The notes below the pieces were generated by a model. It searched no databases, was not told where the DNA came from, and worked only from the letters and a program-made list of their open reading frames with translations. A stretch of 29,931 nt of DNA from CAZALT01 sp964485515. Its GTDB lineage: Bacteria > Actinomycetota > Acidimicrobiia > Acidimicrobiales > Acidimicrobilacustridaceae. A program made the position numbers and the translations under genes. Below are positions 22,590-29,405 of the stretch, piece by piece. The DNA is taken from assembly GCA_964485515.1 (NCBI GenBank), contig CAZALT010000023.1, positions 1-29,931 on the forward strand. Reading direction: 5' to 3'. How positions within the stretch are numbered: position 1 is the stretch's first letter; every line of letters begins with the position of its first letter.

Positions 22590-23198
22590 GTGTCCCCGTC
22601 TTCCCGTCATCCGCACAGGCCAGCGGCGGTCGTCGTCCTGGCCGGCGGGCGATCGGAACGCTTCGGATCCGACAAGACCCGTGCCGAGGTCGACGGCCGT
22701 CCGCTGCTCGAACGTGTGCTCGGTGCGGTTGACGACATGGATCGTGCGGTTGCCGAGGTGCTCGTGGTCGGGCCGTGGGCGCCCGACGGCGTCCGCCACC
22801 TGATCGAGCCGGACCGCTTCGGTGGGCCGCTGGCCGCGCTGACGTTCGCGCTCGCTGAGGTGTCGGCCCCGGTGGTGCTGGTGCTGGCGGCCGACCATCC
22901 GGTCTTGCAGCCCGCGCTGTTGGATCTGCTCATCGACCGGCTGGTGGCCGACCCAGCCGCCGATGTCGTGGTGCCGGTGCGAGGCAGCCACCGCGAGCCG
23001 CTCGTCGCCGCCTATCGCCGGTCGGTCGCGACGGTGGCCCAGGAATTGCTGTCCACCGGTGAGCGCAGCCTCCGGTCGCTCCTCGAAGTCGTGGCCGTCG
23101 CCGAGTTGGTCGAGCACGAGTGGCACGAGGTCGACCCGCACGGCCGGTCGTTCGTCGACATCGACCGCCGAGAGGATCTCCGCGACCACGAGCCGTGA
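22590..23198 (+). CDS. mobA: Molybdenum cofactor guanylyltransferase
   Basis: MobA joins GMP from GTP to molybdopterin, making the guanine-dinucleotide form used by nitrate reductases. The 202-residue protein has the nucleotide-binding opening LAGGRSERFGSDKT (residues 17-30, Lys29 conserved). EPDRFGGPLAALTFAL, LAADHPVLQPALLDLL, VPVRGSHREPLVAAYRR and the C-terminal FVDIDRREDL follow, all in family order. GTG at 22590 has GGAG about six bases upstream; a TTG at 22578 is a weaker in-frame alternative. It converges with the moaA-D-E-CB set, and the hairpin at 23207 begins eight bases after its stop. An adenylyl or cytidylyl relative (MocA type) is less likely given the R-F-G-x-D-K signature. Confidence 0.9.
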   Translation: MSPSSRHPHRPAAVVVLAGGRSERFGSDKTRAEVDGRPLLERVLGAVDDMDRAVAEVLVVGPWAPDGVRHLIEPDRFGGPLAALTFALAEVSAPVVLVLAADHPVLQPALLDLLIDRLVADPAADVVVPVRGSHREPLVAAYRRSVATVAQELLSTGERSLRSLLEVVAVAELVEHEWHEVDPHGRSFVDIDRREDLRDHEP

Positions 23199-23206
23199 CG
23201 AGACGG

Positions 23207-23260
23207 CCGAAACGGCGTGCATCTCCGTCGCTTTGCGACGGAGATGCACGCAATTTGGGT
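23207..23260. terminator. Intergenic hairpin element, copy 2, possible bidirectional terminator
   Basis: Bases 23215-23231 and 23235-23251 form a perfect 17-bp stem with a 3-base loop (ttt). As in copy 1 it is bordered by CCG plus five bases on the left and AATTT then GGGT on the right. The stem sequence differs from copy 1 (gcatctccgtcgc instead of acctcgccgtcg), yet both arms match each other perfectly. It lies eight bases after the mobA stop, in the convergent gap before moaCB. Confidence 0.75.
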
Positions 23261-23281
23261 TCCTTGGGGCTTTCGGTGACG

Positions 23282-23447
23282 TCAGGGGGCCGGCGGTCAG
23301 GTTCCGGGATCAGGNNNNNNNNNNNNNNNNNNNNNNNNNNNNNNNNNNNNNNNNNNNNNNNNNNNNNNNNNNNNNNNNNNNNNNNNNNNNNNNNNNNNNN
23401 NNNNNNNNNNNNNNTCAGGGGGCCGGCGGTCAGGTTCCGGGATCAGG
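23282..23447. repeat. 33-bp identical sequence on both sides of the second assembly gap
   Basis: Bases 23282-23314 and 23415-23447 are identical, beginning tcagggggccggcggtcagg. The right copy includes the stop codon of moaCB. Either this is a tandem repeat that broke the assembly, or two contig ends overlap and were joined by N instead of merged. Confidence 0.95.
23315..23414. other. Assembly gap of 100 N
   Basis: Exactly 100 N, a placeholder for unknown length, between identical 33-bp flanks. Confidence 0.98.
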
Positions 23448-24357
23448 TGTCGGTGGCCCGGTTGCGGTGAAGGGCCTCGACGAGGTGGACGATGCCGGGG
23501 AGGACGGCCGCGAAGGTCTCCTCGGCGCCTCGGGTGCTGCCTGGGAAGGTGGCCACGACGGTGGCGTCGATGAGACCGGCGACACCGCGGGACATGAGGG
23601 CGTAGGGCGTGCGGTCCTGGCCGTAGGATCGAGCCGCCTCCATGAGCCCGGGCAGGTCGGTGGTCAGCAACGGTCCGACCACTTCGACGGTTCGGTCGTC
23701 CGGGCCGATCCCGGTGCCGCCGACGGTGACCACGACGTCCACGCCGTCGGTCACCTGAGCCTGCACCGCGGCGATGAGCTCGTCGTCCGCACGGGCCAAC
23801 ACGGTGTGAGTGGTCACGTCGAACCCTGCGTCCCGCAGGCCACGGTCGACCGCATCGCCCGCGGTGTCGTCCTTGGCTCCCGTGGCGACGAGCTTCGACA
23901 CGACGACGACGGCCGCCCGGCCCGACGTCACGGCCCGGCGGTAGTGCGACTTCCCCCCGAGCTTCTCGACGAGGCGGACGCCCTCGACGACCATCTCCTC
24001 GGTGGCGTGGGGCTTCATCATGTCGTAGACGCACAGGGCCGTGGCAGAGGCGGCGGCCAGCGCCTCCATCTCGACGCCGGTCGACGCGATGGTGCGCACG
24101 GTGGCCACGATGTGCAGCGCGGCGGGCTCGGGGTGGATCTCGATCACGGTGTCGAGGATCGGGATCGGATGGCAGTGGGGGAGCCAGAACGGGGTCTGCT
24201 TCACCGCCATGAGCCCGGCGATGCGGGCCGCCTCGATCACGTCGCCCTTGTCGACTTCGCGTCCGACGACGAGGGCCACACCGTCGCTGCCGAGGGCGAT
24301 GCGCGCCTCGGCGGTCGCCGATCGCAGGGTCGTGGGCTTGGCGGTGATGTCCTTCAT
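23443..24357 (-). CDS. moaCB: Bifunctional MoaC-MoaB molybdenum cofactor protein
   Basis: Two enzymes are fused in 304 residues. Residues 1-140 are MoaC, cyclic pyranopterin monophosphate synthase: MKDITAKPTTLR, Lys53, PHCHPIPI (His61, His63), GVEMEALAAASATALCVYDMMK with Asp112 and Lys115. Residues 146-304 are MoaB/Mog-like: AAVVVVSKLVATGAKDDTAG, VVVTVGGTGIGPDDRT and LMSRGVAGLIDATVVATFPGS. The MoaB part would adenylylate molybdopterin or assist molybdenum insertion. Such fusions are known. ATG at 24357 overlaps the moaE stop (ATGA). The frame stays open upstream inside moaE, but that part does not look like protein of this family. The stop codon lies in the 33-bp repeat beside the gap. Confidence 0.93.
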   Translation of the reverse strand: MKDITAKPTTLRSATAEARIALGSDGVALVVGREVDKGDVIEAARIAGLMAVKQTPFWLPHCHPIPILDTVIEIHPEPAALHIVATVRTIASTGVEMEALAAASATALCVYDMMKPHATEEMVVEGVRLVEKLGGKSHYRRAVTSGRAAVVVVSKLVATGAKDDTAGDAVDRGLRDAGFDVTTHTVLARADDELIAAVQAQVTDGVDVVVTVGGTGIGPDDRTVEVVGPLLTTDLPGLMEAARSYGQDRTPYALMSRGVAGLIDATVVATFPGSTRGAEETFAAVLPGIVHLVEALHRNRATDT

Positions 24358-24872
24358 CGGTGCGCCGTGCTCGTGTGCGCCGTGCTCGTGTGTGTCGTGG
24401 TCGGGGTAACGGAGCTCGTCGGGGCCGTTGCCGACGCAGGGGACTCGAGCGCGCAGCCTTGGACGAAGGCGCTGGTGCCGTCGGCGTAGAGCTCTTCCTT
24501 CCAGATGGGCACCGTGTGCTTGACGGCTTCGACCACCGCGGCGATAGCGGCGAAGCACTCGGCACGGTGCGCCGACCGGACGACGGCGACGATCGCGGCG
24601 TCACCGATCTCCAGGTCGCCCACCCGGTGCACGACGCGGCACACCGGGACGTCGTGGTCTCTCGCGATCGCGACCTCGATCTCGCGGATCATCTTGTCGG
24701 CCATCGACTCGGCCGCCGAGTACGACAGGCGAAGGACCGCCTTGCCGTCCTGGTGATCGCGCACGACCCCGGTGAAGGTGGCCAGCGCGCCGCAGTCGGG
24801 GCGCTCGGTTCCCGCCACGAGCGAGTCGAGGTCGAGCGGATCGGCCTGGATGCGCGGGCTGGCGTCGGTCAC
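24354..24872 (-). CDS. moaE: Molybdopterin synthase large subunit MoaE
   Basis: MoaE, with MoaD, converts cyclic pyranopterin monophosphate to molybdopterin. The 172-residue protein shows ALATFTGVVRDHQDGKAV, LSYSAAESMADKMI, VCRVVHRVGDLEIGDAAIVAVVRSAHRAECF and VKHTVPIWKEEL with the active-site Lys. The family normally ends near residue 148. Here an extra Ser/Thr/Ala-rich tail of about 24 residues follows (TPTTTHTSTAHTSTAHR), partly created by a 15-bp duplication next to the stop. The stop overlaps the moaCB ATG by four bases, so the two are coupled. moaD lies 163 bp upstream across a hairpin element. Confidence 0.95.
   Translation of the reverse strand: MTDASPRIQADPLDLDSLVAGTERPDCGALATFTGVVRDHQDGKAVLRLSYSAAESMADKMIREIEVAIARDHDVPVCRVVHRVGDLEIGDAAIVAVVRSAHRAECFAAIAAVVEAVKHTVPIWKEELYADGTSAFVQGCALESPASATAPTSSVTPTTTHTSTAHTSTAHR
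24361..24390. repeat. 15-bp perfect tandem repeat inside the moaE 3' end
   Basis: Bases 24361-24375 and 24376-24390 are identical (tgcgccgtgctcgtg). On the coding strand they encode the repeated HTSTA of the MoaE tail. Confidence 0.95.
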
Positions 24873-24951
24873 GTCGTCATCCTCACGGACCCGTCATCGA
24901 TGGGCAAGGCGTGCCGGCGGTGCCGTGAGGGTTCTGGGCGGTGACCCCACT

Positions 24952-25005
24952 CCGTTCTGGCGTTCCTCGCCGTTGTTCTGCAACGGCGAGCGACGCAATT
25001 TCGGT
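24952..25005. terminator. Intergenic hairpin element, copy 3
   Basis: Bases 24960-24975 and 24981-24996 form a 16-bp stem with two mismatches and a 5-base loop (ttctg). Borders are CCG-TTCTG-GCGT on the left and ACGC-AATTT-CGGT on the right, almost the same as copy 1. Here it lies between two co-directional genes, moaD and moaE, so it could attenuate or process the moa transcript rather than end convergent transcripts. Confidence 0.7.
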
Positions 25006-25035
25006 GGGGTCGAGCAGGGTCGAGCAGATCGGGTC

Positions 25036-25296
25036 TCATCCGCCGGCGACCGGCGGGAGAAGGGCCACCTCGATCGGGCCGTCGATGCGATGGTCGCGGG
25101 CCACGAGCTCGTCGTCGATGGCGACCGCGCACGTCGGGAGCAGGCGCACGAGGCCGTCGGCCGCCCCGCGGCTGGTTGCGAGCGCGGCGAGGACGTCGTC
25201 GACGGTGCCGGGGCGGTCGAGCACGACGGCGAGCACCTCGGCACCGGCCTCCCGGCGGGCCGGGCCGTAGCACCGCACGGTGACCTCAACCGCCAC
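25036..25296 (-). CDS. moaD: Molybdopterin synthase small subunit MoaD
   Basis: MoaD is a ubiquitin-like sulfur carrier whose C-terminal Gly-Gly is thiocarboxylated to donate sulfur to MoaE. The 86-residue protein starts MAVEVTVRCYGPARREAG and ends VALLPPVAGG, with the required GG terminus; the middle (AVAIDDELVARDHRI) matches the family. GTG at 25296 overlaps the end of moaA by 11 bases. A longer frame to 25440 exists but lies inside moaA in another frame and is Arg/Ser-rich, so it is rejected. It is translated with moaA. Confidence 0.93.
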   Translation of the reverse strand: MAVEVTVRCYGPARREAGAEVLAVVLDRPGTVDDVLAALATSRGAADGLVRLLPTCAVAIDDELVARDHRIDGPIEVALLPPVAGG

Positions 25297-26380
25297 GGGT
25301 GTGCATCTCCCGGTGGGGGTCTCGCTGCAGGATCTGGACGGGGACCGGCGAGCGACGCTCGGCGAGGGCGACCCGGTCGACCGCGCCCTGGTCGTCGCGG
25401 GCCGCCCATTCGGTGGCGATGCGATCGCGGAGCTCGCCACGCGTCGCCCCGCCCCGCAGCGCAGCTCGCAGGTCAGAGCCGGTGGCGGCGTAGAGGCAGC
25501 GGTACCACGTGCCGTCGGCGGTCAGCCGGGCCCGGTCACACGACGCGCAGAACGGCGTGGTGGTCGACGGCACGATGCCGAACTGAGTCCCGTCCGCGGT
25601 GCGGTATCGGCGAGCGGGAGCGGACGACCGAGTGGAGACCGGCTCGATGGGACCGTGCCGCTGGGCGATCGTGGCGAGCATCTCGTCGGATGAGACGACC
25701 TGCGAGGGCTGCCAGCTCGTCGCGCCGTCGACGTCCATGTACTCGATGAACCGCAGCTCGGCACCCGCATCGGAGGCGAAGGCGAGGAGGTCGCCGATCT
25801 CGTCGTCGTTGACGCCGGCCATCACGACAGCGTTGACCTTCGTCCCGGTGAAGCCGACGCGGCGGACGGCGTCGATCCCGGCGAGGACGGCGTCGTGGTT
25901 GTCGCGGCGGGTGAGGCCATGGTGTCGTTCGGGTCGGAGCGTGTCGAGGCTGATCGTGACGCGGTGCAAGCCGGCCACCATCAGGGCCGCGGCGTGGTCG
26001 GCCAGCAGGGTGCCGTTCGTGGTGAGGGCGATGTCGTCGATCAGCTCGATGCGGGCCAGGCGCTCGATCAGGTCGGGCAGGCCTCGGCGGAGCAGGGGCT
26101 CACCGCCGGTGAGGCGAACCTTGCGCACACCGACTTCGGCGAAGGCGCCCACGAGCGTCTCGAGCTCCTCGAAGGTCAAGATGTCGTGACGGGGCAGCCA
26201 CTCGTACTCGTCGTTGGGCATGCAGTAGGTGCACCGCAGGTTGCAGCGATCGGTGACCGAAACCCGTAGATCGTGCAGCCCTCGACCCCGAGCATCGACC
26301 AGGGCCGGGTCAGCAACGGTTGAGGCCGAGGTGGGTGAGGTCGGGGCCGGCGAAGAGGGAGCGGGACTGGTGAAGGACAT
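25286..26380 (-). CDS. moaA: GTP 3',8-cyclase MoaA (radical SAM)
   Basis: MoaA performs the first step of molybdenum cofactor synthesis, cyclising GTP. The 364-residue protein has a Pro/Ser/Thr-rich N-terminus of about 25 residues. The radical SAM motif follows with Cys46, Cys50 and Cys53 (TDRCNLRCTYC), then RLTGGEPLLR, SLDTL and RFIEYMDVDG. The C-terminal cluster uses Cys278, Cys281 and Cys295, and the protein ends with the required Gly-Gly (HTRGG). The ATG at 26380 has no Shine-Dalgarno site. It is the first gene of the leftward moaA-D-E-CB set and is divergent from the NnaR-like regulator, with a motif array between. Confidence 0.97.
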   Translation of the reverse strand: MSFTSPAPSSPAPTSPTSASTVADPALVDARGRGLHDLRVSVTDRCNLRCTYCMPNDEYEWLPRHDILTFEELETLVGAFAEVGVRKVRLTGGEPLLRRGLPDLIERLARIELIDDIALTTNGTLLADHAAALMVAGLHRVTISLDTLRPERHHGLTRRDNHDAVLAGIDAVRRVGFTGTKVNAVVMAGVNDDEIGDLLAFASDAGAELRFIEYMDVDGATSWQPSQVVSSDEMLATIAQRHGPIEPVSTRSSAPARRYRTADGTQFGIVPSTTTPFCASCDRARLTADGTWYRCLYAATGSDLRAALRGGATRGELRDRIATEWAARDDQGAVDRVALAERRSPVPVQILQRDPHREMHTRGG

Positions 26381-26421
26381 GAGGGTGACGAGTGGCGTGG
26401 TCTGACGCGGCGTAGATCTCG

Positions 26422-26527
26422 CCGATGCTGACGGCGCGGATCGATGTGCGATTGGGGGACCGACCGCATCAGCGTAGGACGGTTGGACGGTGCTCCGACG
26501 CTGATCCGACGCTGATCCGACGTTGTG
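26422..26527. promoter_or_regulatory. Array of 11-bp motifs between moaA and the NnaR-like gene
   Basis: The motif CCGACGCTGAT occurs exactly at 26495-26505 and 26506-26516, in tandem. It recurs with two changes at 26422-26432 (ccgatgctgac), with one change on the minus strand at 26478-26468 (cctacgctgat), and as a degraded third tandem unit at 26517-26527. An 11-bp period puts the sites on one face of the helix, as expected for an OmpR/PhoB-type winged-helix protein, and the adjacent gene encodes one. That it binds here is inference. Confidence 0.55.
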
Positions 26528-26598
26528 AACTGGGGTCCGTGCGCTCTCACGGAGGCCGCTCGTGGTTGCGTCAGAGGCAACACAGGAGTGTGCGTACG

Positions 26599-26614
26599 GA
26601 AACGAACCGGAAAC
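26599..26614 (+). promoter_or_regulatory. GAAAC-N6-GAAAC direct repeat upstream of the NnaR-like gene
   Basis: Two GAAAC half-sites are separated by six bases, 22 bp before the chosen GTG. Known actinobacterial GlnR boxes have the form gTnAC-N6-GaAAC, so the spacing and second half-site match while the first has A for T. This is a candidate nitrogen-control site only. Confidence 0.4.
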
Positions 26615-26636
26615 AACGCCTGGTCACACTCGTCGC

Positions 26637-27740
26637 GTGCCCCCCCGCCCGCTCGATGCGCTGACGGTTGGCGTCACCGCCGATCGGCGCAGTGGCGAGC
26701 AATCTGAGCTCCTCCGACGACGTGGCGCGCGCATCGTCCACGGGCCGACGATCTCCACCGAGCCCCTCGGTCCCTCCGACGTCGTCCTGCCGGCGACCCG
26801 CGCCGCCATCGCCCATCGACCTGAGGTGGTGGTGTTCACCACGGGGCTCGGCGTGCGTTCGTGGATCGACGTCGCCGAGTCCGCAGGTCTGGCCGAGGAC
26901 CTCGTCGACTCGATCGACGCAGCCACCCTCGTGGTGGCCCGTGGGCCCAAGGCCCGTGGTTCGGCGGCCACCTTCGGCATCGACGTCCACTGGGAGGCCT
27001 CCGAGGCCCGGGCGAGCCAGATCCTCGAACACCTCCGACCGCAGGTCGACGGCCGTCGGGTCGTGGTGCAGCGCGACGGCGAGGAGATCCCGCATCTCGC
27101 CCTGGCCCTCGAAGCCGCGGGTGCCGAGGTGGTCGACGTCGCGGTCTACCGGTGGAAGCTCCCGGTAGACCGTGAGCCGGCGAACCGACTCATAGCCGGC
27201 GTCATCGAGGGTTCGATCGACATCGTCACGTTCACATCCGCGGCGTCGGCGAGGAACCTGGTGACGCTCGCCGAGGAGGCGGGCGTGGGAGATTCGCTGC
27301 GCGAGGCCGCAGCGCAGCGAGTGCTGGTCGCGGTGGGAGACGTCACGGCCGAGGCGGTCGAAGCCCTCGGCCTCGGCCCTGCCATCGCGCCGGAACGGCC
27401 GCGCCTCGGAGCCATGACCCACCTGGTGTCGAACACCGGAGCGGAGCTGCCAGCGGTGGACATCGGCGGAGTCCACGTTCGAGTCGGCGGATCCGCGGCA
27501 CTCGTGGGGGAAGCCGTCCTCGAGCTCGCACCGCAGGAGCTGGCGGTGTTCACCGCTCTGGCCCGCAAACCCGGAGTCGTGCTGGCCAAGGCGGAGCTCC
27601 GCCGCACCGCCTGGGCCCCGGGTGCGAACGTCGACGACCACGCCGTCGAGGTCACCGTGGGGCGGCTGCGTCGTCGCCTTCCGGCCGAGCTTCAGATCTC
27701 GACTGTGGCCAAGCGCGGCTACCGCCTCATCCCCGGGTGA
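26637..27740 (+). CDS. nnaR: NnaR-like regulator: HemD-like domain plus winged-helix DNA-binding domain
   Basis: The 367-residue protein opens with a uroporphyrinogen-III-synthase-like domain (LTVGVTADRRSGEQSELLRRRGARIVHGP, FTTGLGVRSWID, VVQRDGEE, DIVTFTSAASARNLV). It ends with an OmpR-type winged helix at about residues 285-365 (LELAPQELAVFTAL, LRRTAWAPGANVDDHAVEVTVGRLRRRL, AKRGYRLIPG). Mycobacterial NnaR/Rv0260c has this layout and is needed for nitrate and nitrite use. Here narK and nirB follow, which supports a regulator rather than a tetrapyrrole enzyme. GTG at 26637 fits the family; GTG at 26562 has a better ribosome-binding site (GGAGG), but the 25 codons between have much lower G+C at third positions. 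The start may be leaderless. Confidence 0.88.
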   Translation: MPPRPLDALTVGVTADRRSGEQSELLRRRGARIVHGPTISTEPLGPSDVVLPATRAAIAHRPEVVVFTTGLGVRSWIDVAESAGLAEDLVDSIDAATLVVARGPKARGSAATFGIDVHWEASEARASQILEHLRPQVDGRRVVVQRDGEEIPHLALALEAAGAEVVDVAVYRWKLPVDREPANRLIAGVIEGSIDIVTFTSAASARNLVTLAEEAGVGDSLREAAAQRVLVAVGDVTAEAVEALGLGPAIAPERPRLGAMTHLVSNTGAELPAVDIGGVHVRVGGSAALVGEAVLELAPQELAVFTALARKPGVVLAKAELRRTAWAPGANVDDHAVEVTVGRLRRRLPAELQISTVAKRGYRLIPG

Positions 27741-27931
27741 TCGGGCGTGTCTCGCTCGCGACCTCACAGCAGTCGGCGCAGAACGTGCGCGCGGGGACAC
27801 GTCCCGTTCCTCACAACACACCTGGCGCTGCGTGCGCTGCATGTCGCGCGACGGACCCGATGCGGCAACGGCGGGGAAAACCCCGATTCGTACGGTGCTC
27901 CCACCAACCCCCACCCGTGTCGGAGCAAACC
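27741..27931. other. Gap between the regulator and narK
   Basis: These 191 bp contain a small hairpin (cgggg-aaaa-ccccg, 27872-27885) and no copy of the 11-bp motif. The narK frame is open through the gap from a GTG at 27737 that overlaps the regulator stop, but codon use is less GC-biased and the Cys/Arg-rich translation is unlike NarK. I therefore treat it as non-coding leader or promoter. Confidence 0.5.
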
Positions 27932-29404
27932 ATGACCGTGACCTCCAGTCCTCCTGATGAGTCCGTGACTGATGAGTCCGTGACTGATGAGTCCCTGGCC
28001 GACCCGATCGCCGTGATCGTCGATCCGAGTCGGGGCGACACGGCCGGATCGGTCGAGCCCCGGGAGCCCGAGCGGGATGGCAAGGGGTGGATCACCCGCT
28101 GGTATCCCGAAGACCTCGGCTTCTGGGACGCCACCGGCGCCAAGGTGGCCAAGCGCAACCTGGGGTTCTCTGTCTTCTCCGAGCACGTGGGCTTCTGCAT
28201 CTGGAGCATGTGGTCGGTCCTCGTGCTGTTCCTCGGGACGGACTACGGCTTCGACCTGAGCCAGAAGTTCCTGCTCACCACCACACCCGCCCTGGTCGGT
28301 GCGTTCCTCCGTCTGCCGTACACCTTCGCCACGGCGAAGTTCGGCGGTCGGAACTTCACGATCTTCTCCTCGATCGTGCTGCTCGTCCCGCTCACCGCCA
28401 CGTTGGTCGTGCTCGAACCCGGCGTCGAGCTCCGCACGCTCCTGGTCATCTCGGCGCTCGCCGGTATCGGCGGCGGAAACTTCTCGTCGTCGATGTCGAA
28501 CATCGACGCCTTCTACCCGCAGCGGCTCAAGGGTTGGGCGCTGGGACTCAACGCCGGCGGCGGCAACCTCGGCGTGGCGAGCGTCCAGCTCGTCGGCCTG
28601 ATCGTGCTCGCCACGGCCGGTGCGTCGCATCCCCGCTACGTGCTCGCCTTCTACATCCCGCTCGTGGTCATCGCCACCATCGGCGCCGCCAGCAAGATGG
28701 ACAACCTCCGCACGGCGTCGAACGACAAGGGCGCGATGCGCGAGGCCGTGAAGCAAGGCCATGCCTGGATCGTGATCGTGCTCTACCTGGCCACGTTCGG
28801 ATCGTTCATCGGCTTCGGGTTCGCCTTCGGGCAGGTGCTGCTCAACCAGTTCAGCGACCAGTTCGCCACGCCGGCCGACGCGGCCCGCCTCACCATCATG
28901 GGCCCGCTCATCGGCTCGCTCATCCGCCCGTACGGCGGCAAGCTCGCCGACCGCTTCGGCGGCGCCCGGGTGTCGCTGGTGATGTTCGGGCTCATGATCG
29001 TGGGGACGGGCGTGGTCCTGACCGCCTCGGCCGCCGAGTCGCTGCCGGTGTTCATCGCCGGCTTCACCGTGCTGTTCGCCTTCACCGGGCTGGCCAACGG
29101 CTCCGTGTACAAGATGATCCCGACGATCTTCAAGGCCAAGGCCGACCTCGCCGTGGAGGCCGGGGTCAACCGCGAGGACGCCGATCGCCAGGCCCGCAAG
29201 CTCTCCCGGGCCCTCATCGGCATCGCCGGCGCAACGGGAGCCTTCGGTGGCGTGCTCGTGATCCTCGCCATCCGCCAGTCGTTCCTGACGGTCGGCGACG
29301 GCGAGCGGGCCTACCTGGCCTTCATCGCCTACTACCTGCTCTGCGCCTTCATCACCTGGTTCGTGTACCTGCGTCCGTCGACCAAGCGTCTGGAAGGGAT
29401 CTGA
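27932..29404 (+). CDS. narK: Nitrate/nitrite transporter NarK (MFS, NNP family)
   Basis: The 490-residue protein has about 12 membrane segments and both nitrate-signature motifs. The first is IGGGNFSSSMSNIDAFYPQR then GLNAGGGNLGV (about residues 178-215), and the second is TGLANGSVYKMIPTIF (about 388-403). The substrate-binding arginines of the family are at LRLPYTFA and SLIRPYGGKLADRFGG. The N-terminal 50 residues are acidic and include a DESVT repeat. ATG at 27932 has GGAG six bases upstream; the alternative GTG at 27737 would add 65 unlikely residues. It precedes nirB by one base, so the pair imports and reduces nitrite, with export of excess also possible. Confidence 0.95.
   Translation: MTVTSSPPDESVTDESVTDESLADPIAVIVDPSRGDTAGSVEPREPERDGKGWITRWYPEDLGFWDATGAKVAKRNLGFSVFSEHVGFCIWSMWSVLVLFLGTDYGFDLSQKFLLTTTPALVGAFLRLPYTFATAKFGGRNFTIFSSIVLLVPLTATLVVLEPGVELRTLLVISALAGIGGGNFSSSMSNIDAFYPQRLKGWALGLNAGGGNLGVASVQLVGLIVLATAGASHPRYVLAFYIPLVVIATIGAASKMDNLRTASNDKGAMREAVKQGHAWIVIVLYLATFGSFIGFGFAFGQVLLNQFSDQFATPADAARLTIMGPLIGSLIRPYGGKLADRFGGARVSLVMFGLMIVGTGVVLTASAAESLPVFIAGFTVLFAFTGLANGSVYKMIPTIFKAKADLAVEAGVNREDADRQARKLSRALIGIAGATGAFGGVLVILAIRQSFLTVGDGERAYLAFIAYYLLCAFITWFVYLRPSTKRLEGI
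27956..27994 (+). repeat. 15-bp repeats in the narK 5' end
   Basis: gatgagtccgtgact occurs at 27956-27970 and 27971-27985, with nine further matching bases at 27986-27994. It encodes DESVT-DESVT-DES in the cytoplasmic N-terminus, so copy-number change would keep the frame. Confidence 0.95.
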
Positions 29405-29405
29405 C

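Noticed and set aside
20806..22803. 665-residue open frame on the plus strand opposite UbiB
   Set aside because: It is antisense to the UbiB-family gene, which has all its kinase motifs. The plus-strand translation is low-complexity Gly/Val/Glu/Asp and runs into mobA in another frame.
26381..26636. Molybdenum-cofactor riboswitch upstream of moaA
   Set aside because: I could not recognise the conserved Moco RNA structure. The visible order consists of short 11-bp repeats, which suit a protein operator better.
26637..27740. Plain uroporphyrinogen-III synthase (HemD) for heme synthesis
   Set aside because: The C-terminal winged-helix domain and the narK-nirB neighbours point to a regulator of the NnaR type; no other heme genes are nearby.
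27737..27931. NarK start at GTG 27737 overlapping the regulator stop
   Set aside because: The GTGA overlap is tempting, but the 65 extra residues are Cys/Arg-rich with weaker codon bias and do not resemble NarK; ATG 27932 has a ribosome-binding site and the family-like N-terminus.
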